Of a stretch of 64,000 nucleotides of DNA, positions 55,865 to 64,000 are shown one piece after another. Source of the DNA: Erigeron canadensis (Eukaryota > Streptophyta > Magnoliopsida > Asterales > Asteraceae). Below the pieces are notes generated by a model. It was given only the letters and a program-made list of their open reading frames with translations. It was not told where the DNA came from and did not search any database. The stretch is taken from assembly GCF_010389155.1 (NCBI RefSeq), contig NC_057768.1, positions 13,390,501-13,454,500 on the forward strand. The letters run 5' to 3'. A program made the position numbers and the translations under genes. Every line of letters starts with the position of its first letter. Position 1 is the first letter of the stretch.

Positions 55865-57728
55865 TTAATATGAATCAGCATTTTTCATCCCATTGAGAAG
55901 AATTAACTTCTCAAATCGAGTCTTATCAAATGCTTTGGTATACAGATTAGCTAAATTATCATCGGTTATAACCTTTTCCAAATGAATTAACTTCTTTTGG
56001 GCACAATCACGCAAGAAATGATGTCTAATATCAATATGCTTGGTGACCTTATGCATGGCAGGGTTATTTGTAATGTCTATAGCTGACTTATTGTCTATCC
56101 TAATAGGAGTATCAAGAAAATCCATACCGTAGTCACGAAGTTATTGCTGAATCCACAATACCTGGGAACAACAGCTACCAGCAATCATATACTAAGCCTC
56201 ACATGAAGACTGAGCAACACATGTTTGCTTCTTACATTGCCACGATACTAATCTTCTTCCTAACAACTGATAACCTCCAGTCGTAGACTTTCTGTCATTG
56301 TTACAACCGCCAAAGTTCGAATCAGTATATGCAACTAAATCAAACGTTCCTCCCATTGGATACCATAGACCAAGCCCTTGGTTTCCCTTAAGATAACGTA
56401 GAATACGTTTTGCTGCAATCAAATGTGACTCTTTCGGACTAGCTTGAAATCTAGCGCAAAGACAAACAGCGAACATAATATCTGGACGTGAAGCAGTTAG
56501 ATACATCAATGAGCCAATAATAGCACGATAATAAGTTGCATCCACAAGTTCATCTTTCGGATCAAGAACTCCTAAACCATGATTTTGCTGAATAGGAGTA
56601 CCATATGTCTTGAACTCTAACATTTGAAACCTCTCCAAGATGTCATCAACATACTTAGACTGGTGAATAAAGAATCCATCTTTCCTTTGATCTACTTGTA
56701 GTCCGAGGAAAAATTGTAATTCCCCCATAGCACTCATTTCAAACACATTTTTCATGATCATCTCAAACTCTTTGCACATCTTTATATTAGATGAACCAAA
56801 AATGATATCATCCACGTACAATTAGATAATCTCGCTTCTTCCACTTGATAAACAATGTGCTGTCTATCGATCCTCTTGTAAATCCATTTGTCAACAAATA
56901 CGTCGACAACTTTTCATACCACACTCTGGGTGCTTGATGCAATCCATAAAGAGCCTTATCCAATCGATATGCTCTTCTTGGATAATTCGGATCTTCAAAC
57001 CCCGGTGGTTGGTGAACATACACTTCTTCTTTGACTTCACCGTATAAGAAGGCACTCTTAACGTCTAACTGATACACCTTTATACCTTTGAAACTTGCAT
57101 AGGCTAAAAATAACCTTATAGCTTCAATCCTAGCAACTGGGGCAAAAGTTTTGTTATAGTCATATCCTTCTCGTTGTGCAAACCCCTAAACAACCAAACG
57201 TGCTTTATTTCTAGTAACAATCCCTTTGTCATCTCGTTTGCATTTATATACCCAACGAGTTCCAATCGGTTCTTTACCTCTAGGCACATCTGCTAACTCC
57301 CAAACTCCAAGTTTTTCAAATTGAGCTAATTCTTCTTGCATAGCTTTAACCCAACATGGATCTTGAAGTGCTGCCTTAACATTCTTAGGTTCTACTTGTG
57401 AAATGAAACCTGAATATAAACACTCAGTTATCAATCTAGTGTCTTTCACTTCACAAAACAAACTAGTGAGATCCTTATTCAACTGATTTCTAGTTCGAAC
57501 AGGTGCTGTAGCATTTCCAAGAATATTCTCAACTGGATGATCCTTATTAATTCGATATTGAGGAACCGAATCAACATTCAGACTTTCTCCTAAATTTGTT
57601 CTAATCTGAAACTTAGGAGAGCTAACATCATCAGGCAGTGTAACCTTTGATGGAGTAAGTGGTGTAGTGTTCTCGGGTTCATTATCATCTGAATCTGGTG
57701 TCTTATTCTTGTCCTTACCACTTTCATC
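55865..57728 (-). pseudogene. Copia element F reverse transcriptase and RNase H
   Basis: The minus frame runs from the linker (PVENILGNATAPVRTRNQL) through RT, with TRWVYKCKRDDKG, then a TAG replacing a Gln codon near 57187, KVYQLDVKSAFLYG, KALYGLHQAPRVWYEK and catalytic YVDDIIFGSS after a frameshift near 56821. RNase H follows with DRKSTTGGYQLLG, a stop at the Glu of CEAEY, and KHIDIRHHFLRDC. It ends at 55865. The left part (57728) is cut by solo LTR C1, beyond which the integrase continues at 61780. Confidence 0.88.
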
Positions 57729-60700
57729 TGTAACAACCCTCAATTTCCAATTAGGATTACTTACTTAAATTTATCTAGGTGTCGATCCCTAGAGGTTTGC
57801 TAAGAGAATTGACCTTCTAGATATTCAAAGCATAGTGATAATTGCTCCTAGTGCTAGTAAAATGCCTTAGAAATACCATAGATGACTAGATATCTTAGAT
57901 TTGCCATAAACAATAACTAATCATTTAAGACAATCTTAATGTGATTAAATTATGACAATCTTATGAGAATGTAACTTAAACAAACAAAATCTATATATCC
58001 AAAATTTATTCAACAACTCAAAGCACAACAATATACATCAATGAAATTAACAAGTCAATTACAAAATATGTACATACATATACACGAAATATGTGTATAT
58101 ATTTACATACTTTCATAAAAACTAATATCTAGCATAAATCAAATTATACTTACAAAAGTTAAATTTATATCATTTTAACCACTACATCACAATTTGTTCC
58201 AAAAATCACCCTCAACATGAACCTAGACCAAATTGAGACCATATTCAAACTCCACCCCACTCACTACACCTCCTAACCAATGGCTATCACTCCACCACTT
58301 CTAGAGACCAATGGACATGCCTCCTACTTCCTTTCTCCTGCCCATTCACGTTGTTATGCCCCCCTCCACTTTCATTTGCATCAAACAACACACACACATC
58401 AAGAAATGCTCTCAAACTCTCTCAACTATCTCTTCCTCCCCTCCTCTCCTTGGCAGAAAAATTGGGTAAAAACACCCCCAAATCTTAACAATAAATTATG
58501 AAACAACAACAATAACATAATAATGTAATAAGGGATCAAGCTATGGTGGATTGGAGCATGCATGGAGAAGCAAAACAGCCCCGAAGAGCTCTCAAAATCG
58601 TGATTCAACTGCTGTCCGAACAACCCTCTTTCTTGATTAGTTTACATCATCAAAGGTTGATTTTAATGCTTTGTTGTCTCTTCCTTCTGCTTTTATCTTG
58701 TAACCTTCTTGCCCTTTTTCCTTCTCATTTTCGTGTCATCACAGCCATGGAGCTTGAAATCTGCCCTCAAGAACAAGACCCAACAACACTCTTAATCTTC
58801 TTGTTTTGATCTTCAAAGGTTGATAACTCGTAATCTTTTGATTATCACTCTCTTTATCTTTCATTTTTTATCACTAAAAACACATAGATCTTCACATGCA
58901 TGCATATTTAAAAGAGTGATCTATGATTGATGAACTTAAAATTGATTGAAATCTGTATATTTGATGTTAAGAGATACAAAATAAAGTAATAATTTTGTTA
59001 GTGGGAATCTAGAGGTTAAAGCAAGCAAACAAAACCATTGGTGGGATGCATTAACCAATAAACATTCTGACAGAATTGGTCTTCTGTCTTATAAGGAATA
59101 AACTGAACATTTGAGGACATTTTCAAGAAAAACTATCAAAATAAAAGTTGTAGAAAAATGAGTTACGATTAACCTCCAACTGGAATTACTCAAAAATACT
59201 AAACCAAACGAAAGATATGATTTTTCTACTGAAACTGGTCAAAACTGTAATTTTGTATGAATATTTTATAAACTTTAACAATTTTTATCTCCTAATCCAT
59301 AAAGTTCCAGGAGGTCATACTTGGTGGAAAGTAATTTCAATGTGTTGTGAACTTAAAATAAAATCATGTGATTTTTCTAACAATCAGAAAATCAAGAACT
59401 TTTATAAAACTTCTGATGTCGCAAGCAGTGCCCATTCGGGACAGTTTGTGTTTGGATAATGTTTACGGACACCAAACATCATCTAAAAATTCACCAAAAA
59501 TTCACAAAAATACTAGATACATGTAGGTCACTGTGTAAAAATCATGAAGGTCCAAATAATTCGTCTTGACCCCAAAATAGTAGCTATCATTTCTTAAAAA
59601 TAAAGTATAAAACAGAAAATTTGTAAGTAATCTTATAAATGGCATAATGGGCTAGGTAATGAACTAAGAACCATAATGGGCTAACCCGGTCCAAATAATG
59701 AACCCATAAGGAACACAAATCAGTAGGCCCACTTGGCCCAATAAGCCTTATAGCCCAATAACCACTATGACCCATTAAGCACCTAACCCAAATAAGGTAA
59801 AGCCCAATAACTAATGTAAGCCCAAAACATTTAAAAGCCCATGACACTTAAGGTCCAATTGGTAATGGCCCATAACACTTAAACGAACTTCATGAACCAA
59901 GTAATCGTAAGACAAATCGAGGAATATACGAGTTGAAGATAAGTATAATCAAAATAAAACAAAGATAATTAAGTGATATTGACATAAGTAATTATGTTAA
60001 CCAAGCTATACATTGATATCACAAATGTTAATTCACGCTAAAATCGGTTACACAACAAATGATGAATAAAGAATAACATAACTTAATATCGCATTTCTAT
60101 ATGATAACCTAATATATCAAGTGAAACCGCAAATGAAGCCAAGTTGCCGAAAATCTAACAACTTATAACTACGCACGTAATTAAAGTAACCTTTTACCCC
60201 ATCAATCGCTACAACCAAAACAATGCGAATGTTAGCAATATACTTGGATTCCGCAATTGATAGCAACATAATGAAAGTGACATTTCTAAGTGATGGCTTG
60301 AGATAGGAACTTACGTGTATTAGTCCTATCGTAGGGATAGTCTTGGCTTTGATATGTGATTGGGAAACGTGACAGATGTATGATGGAGCGAATGATGGGA
60401 AGTACCCATTTTGGATAAGTGAATATAATATGCGGCATATCAAGGTGAGTCATAGTCCCCTTTCAAACTATTTTATGTTTTTAACTTTCGAGGTGAAAAG
60501 CATGATAAGTAAAGTTATTTTATATATATATGAAGTGTTTCTTGAAAGAAAGTTTGATATATGAAATGACTCTTGATAAGTATGATTATGATATGAAGTT
60601 ATAACGTATGTTCCAAGTGATAATTGTTATATGATGAACTTGAGTTCTGTCAACCCGTTTTCTTTTCGGTACACTACTATTTACTCCTAAGGGAGGCCTG

Positions 60701-61774
60701 TAGTTAGATAGTTGTGCAACTAGGAGTCGTCCACCCATCCAGAGCATAACGGTGGATGGTTGGTTGCCTTTGTGAAGACCATCACTTCCAGTCCGACCAT
60801 TAGGGTGTTCTAGCTACGTAAGTTTAATCGGTCATCCTCATGACACGACCCCAAGTATAACTAAGACACTTGATTGACAGCTTTTGCAAAGATAAGAAGT
60901 ATTATAAAGCTTGGACTTGAAAATGGTAGTAGTAGTGGTTCAAGAATTTACTCATCAAAATTATGTAAATTATGCCTTCGTGGCTAAATGAAATTGATAT
61001 TGAATTATGCCTTGTGGCTAAGTGAAATTGATATTAATATTGTTGATAATTGGAAATTGTTTGAACATACGGATTGGGTATCGTCCCTCATATGTTATCT
61101 TGAAAGACGTTGAAATTGGTGATATTGAAACAATTTTGGTAACCGAATGATTTTGGTATGGTGTACGATTAATCGATTTATATACTTTTTCTCTCTTGAT
61201 GATTTGACAAATGAGAACCTCAAATTTTATTATGGATTTTTCCAAGTCTTGATATGACATTGTGGTATTTGGAAAAAAAACTCGATAATATGATATGAGA
61301 ATTTTTGTCGGTCATATGGTTTGGGTGTTTCGAAATGTAATAGTAATCGGTTTTCTAAGTAGTAAAACGGTGATGTACCAAGATTTATATATAAAAACCT
61401 ATGCACTCACCAACTACGTTTTCGTAGTTGACACTTTTTCTTCATACTTTTCAGGAATTAGCATAAACTTTGAGGATTTATATGCATCATGATTGTTTGC
61501 ATTGCATTTTGGAGTCGAATATCAAACCTTGTGAAGGGCAATGGAATCCGCCCTGATCAATGTAGTATACTATTCATGTGCTTGATTTTTGTTTCGTGAA
61601 CTTAATATTCAAGTATGGTGGACACATTTGTACTTGGAAATTGGTTCACATGCTTGTACATTTGTAAATTCCTTTTTATCAAATAAAGCTGTGGTGAATG
61701 TTATTTATAATCCTTTGTTTTGAATACTCGACTTTCTGTACATCTCATTGTTCCACCTTAGTTGGGGTGTTACA
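57729..61774. mobile_element. 4,046-bp solo LTR (family C1) with 5-bp TSD
   Basis: The ends are TGTAACAACCC and GGGGTGTTACA, flanked by the direct repeat tcatc at 57724-57728 and 61775-61779. F pol reads through cleanly if the insert is removed. There is no gag or pol frame inside and no second internal LTR boundary, PBS or PPT that I can find, so a solo long LTR of a Gypsy-type element is likelier than a complete element; a coding-less LARD cannot be excluded. C2 at 23580 is the inverted relative. Short spurious ORFs inside were discarded. Confidence 0.8.
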
Positions 61775-61779
61775 TCATC

Positions 61780-62643
61780 AATATCAGTAGGAGACTGAAA
61801 GTTGGTTGGAGTAGTATCGACATTTCGAGTAGGCGGAGATATAGGAGTATTATCCATGTGATCTCTTAAAATAATCACATCGTCTGTCTTAGGATCTGAA
61901 TAAGAATCAGGACCATGTAGTGAACTAAACACACTATCGTAATTGAAGTTTTTGCCACTTCCAGAATGAATAGCGGGCTTATGACTGACAATCTTGACAT
62001 TTGTTCCCAAATCAACTTTGCCGGTCTGTTTGTTGTAAACCCGTCGAATTGATGTTCCCGGTTTATAACCCATGAGAAATCCCTCTTCAACCTTTGAATC
62101 AAACTTTGACTGAGGTAGATACTTCAAGAAAGTACACGGTACACTAAATGGTTCAAAATTCTGTAAATTCGGTTTCTTCTTATGTAGAAGCTCATAACAT
62201 GTCTTATTATGACGCTTAACTACAGTAACCCTATTTAAAATATGACAAGCTGTACTCACTGCCTCCGCCCGAAACATAGTAGGAAGCCCTGAATCTGCAA
62301 GCATAGTTCTGGCTGTCTCGATTAGAGTCCTATTCTTTCTTTCAGCAACTCCATTCTGTTGTGGTTCATACGGAGAACTGTATTGATGTTGGATTCCCTT
62401 TGACAAACAAAAGACATCCATCACATTATTCTTGAATTCAGTTCCGTTGTCACTTCTGATTCTCTTAACACGAACTCCATAAATATTTTCAGTGTCAACA
62501 AAGAAATTTATCAAAATCTGCGGAGTTTCATCTTTCGATCTAAGAAAGAATACCCATGAGAATCTCGAGTAATCATCAGTAACCACCAAACAGTAGTACA
62601 TCCCACCGATACTTCTTACATTTACTGGACCAAATAAATCCAT
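61780..62643 (-). pseudogene. Copia element F integrase core and linker
   Basis: On the minus strand the catalytic core has D at MDLFGPVN, D at RSDNGTEFKN and E at PQQNGVAERKNR, all three DDE residues present. MLADSGLPTMFRAEAVSTAC and the Copia C-terminal SKFDSKVEEGFLMGYKP follow. A TAA lies just before MDLFG (about 62655). The linker then meets C1 at 61774. It would insert element cDNA into the genome; this copy is disabled by flanking stops. Confidence 0.9.
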
Positions 62644-63318
62644 GTGAAGTAATTAGAAAGGATTGGCAATAGAATTCTCTTGTTTCGGTTTATGTGCAGA
62701 CTTTTGTTGTTTACCTTTCAGACAAGGTACACATTTGTCTTCCATTCCAAACCGTTTCATGGGAACGCCGTCAACCAAACCATGTTTGACAATGTCATTC
62801 ATCTTTCGGAAATTGATATGTCACATTCTTCTATGCCATAACAAAGATTCAGATTCGTTTGCTTTTGATAACAAGCAAACAAACTCCTTTGGATCATCAA
62901 CACCTAACACAAGGCCATAGATGTCTCTCTTCCTAGGAGCTTTCAGCAGGATCCAGTCTTCAGGAATAACATATCCTGGTTTCAATATAAGTGCTTCTTT
63001 CTCATTAAAATGGACATTGTTACCCTTGTCACAAATCTGAGAAACACTTAATAAATTATGTGCTAACTGTTTCACATAATTGACTTTCTCCAGCGTAATC
63101 TTCCCATTGACAACATCACCTTGGCTCGAGATGTTGCCACCCTTGGGACCTGCGAAACTAACATACGAACCATTTACATCTTCATAATTGGACAAAACAT
63201 TCTTGTCCTCTGTCATGTGCCGAGAGCATCCACTGTCAACATACCAAAGACTGATAGGCTTCCTTGGTTCTCCCTGCACATCAGACAATAAGATGGTTAG
63301 TTTTTGAAGGGAACCCAA
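62644..63318 (-). pseudogene. Copia element F protease and pre-integrase
   Basis: Protease active site WYVDSGCSRHMT (D-S-G) lies near 63240. The frame continues through KVNYVKQLAHNLLSVSQI to the pre-integrase zinc-binding WHRRM, where TGA replaces the expected Gly codon (62820), then HINFRKMNDIVKHG. Further residues to the integrase core are readable with one more stop. Confidence 0.88.
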
Positions 63319-64000
63319 ACCTTTTGAGGTTTAGGTTTTCCGAATTCATCTCTAATGATCAATTCGGTCCAATATCTATCGCTCTGTAAAGGAGCCTTGG
63401 ATGAAGATGGTGTCACAAACTGTTTCTTAGGTGAAGTGAAACGAGTCTTAGGAGGAGAATTCCTTGGTGAGTGAGTACCAAATCTAGGTTGACTCCCTAA
63501 TCGATCATAGAATTTAGACGAACTATTAATTCTAGAAGGAGGAGATCGATTTTGTTGAGTCATCTTCCTAGGTGAATAACTTCTTTGAGATGTACGAGAA
63601 TGACTCGGACTTACACTACAAGAAGTAGTATTCTGTGAAGGTCCCTGTCGTTTTAGAGTCTTAGATCTATTGACATTAATCCTTTGATCTGTAACAGTAG
63701 ACTCTCCATATGACACATTTCTAAGTAACTTAACATAATTCTGTGCATCTTTATTATCAGGATGTCTTTTTGCATACTCCTCATAATAATCCCTTTTATA
63801 TGCACTCATAAAATTTGGTGAAGCTACTTGTTCAACTAGTTTACCCTTCCCTTTAGTATTAGGAATATCACTAACATCCTTTGACTTGACTTGACTATCA
63901 TTCTTAGGATTCTTGACCTTCCTATTTGGACATTCAATAGCTATATGGCCTTTCTCATGACAAGTATAGCACTTCTTTACTTGTTGTTTTCTAGATTGAC
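63297..64000 (-). pseudogene. Copia element F Gag C-terminal part, partial at window edge
   Basis: Minus strand. At the edge a CCHC zinc knuckle, CYTCHEKGHIAIEC, lies near 63930-63972. A Ser/Arg/Pro-rich linker (SPSHSRTSQRSYSPRK, RFGTHSPRNSPPK) follows and then WTELIIRDEFGKPKPQKVW leading to the protease. The N-terminal capsid domain and 5' LTR lie beyond 64000. A short frame overlap or shift occurs at 63297-63318 before the protease frame. Confidence 0.85.

Noticed and set aside
58280..58809. Two plus-strand ORFs in C1
   Set aside because: Leader-like pyrimidine-rich sequence in the long LTR; not conserved as coding in C2.
57729..61774. DNA transposon with TGTAACA inverted termini
   Set aside because: The inverted match is only about 10 bases and TG...CA with a 5-bp TSD fits an LTR better.
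1..64000. tRNA, rRNA and CRISPR loci
   Set aside because: No cloverleaf with A and B boxes, rRNA core sequence or regular spacer array was noticed. The TGGTATCAGAGC matches are primer-binding sites.

Overview
The window looks like a repeat-dense stretch of a eudicot plant nuclear genome. The AT-rich composition, introns with GTAAGT donors, and nested Ty1/Copia, Ty3/Gypsy, LINE, CACTA and MITE sequences all point that way. The Copia gag, the long extra ORF downstream of pol, and the GGGTGACG...TTTACCG LINE tail remind me most of Asteraceae genomes; that placement is from memory and unverified. I found no convincing intact host gene. Almost every coding stretch belongs to a mobile element, and most are broken.

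Layout. 1-1.3 kb: a CACTA end, a LINE 3' end, and a Copia gag fragment holding a small MITE. 1.3-3.3 kb: degenerate repeats and one possible coiled-coil exon. 3.3-10.7 kb: two related Gypsy elements facing each other (D1 on +, D2 on -), separated by a third Gypsy gag piece and two LINE pieces. 10.7-18.0 kb: a multi-exon Ulp1-like (C48 peptidase) pseudogene on -, full of AT-rich palindromic repeats in introns and flank, with a LINE in one intron, a Stowaway MITE, and a 927-bp solo LTR upstream. 18.3-23.6 kb: Copia element E, reduced to a 3' LTR plus an extra ORF. 23.6-27.5 kb: one copy (C2) of an LTR about 4 kb long.

27.5-47.1 kb: Copia family A on -, split by a 100-N assembly gap at 36903-37002. 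About 7.1 kb is present on both sides of the gap. Reading frames deteriorate toward the gap from both sides, and the outer flanks share no target-site duplication. This looks like an unmerged or chimeric contig join, not a real 19.6-kb element. 47.1-48.5 kb: the end of Copia B', whose LTR is interrupted by A and whose interior is interrupted by F. 48.5-64 kb: Copia F on -, with 3' LTR, extra ORF, RNase H/RT, INT/PR and gag running off the window. A 4,046-bp solo LTR (C1) with a clean 5-bp TSD sits inside F pol.

Elements A, B', E and F all carry an additional ORF (aORF) between pol and the 3' LTR, with a conserved N-terminal region, a variable acidic or coiled-coil middle and a recurring C-terminal module. 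In F and E the LTR shares short cis motifs with the non-coding stretch just upstream of the aORF. This extra ORF and its possible separate expression are the most interesting biology here; the gap structure is the most important caveat.
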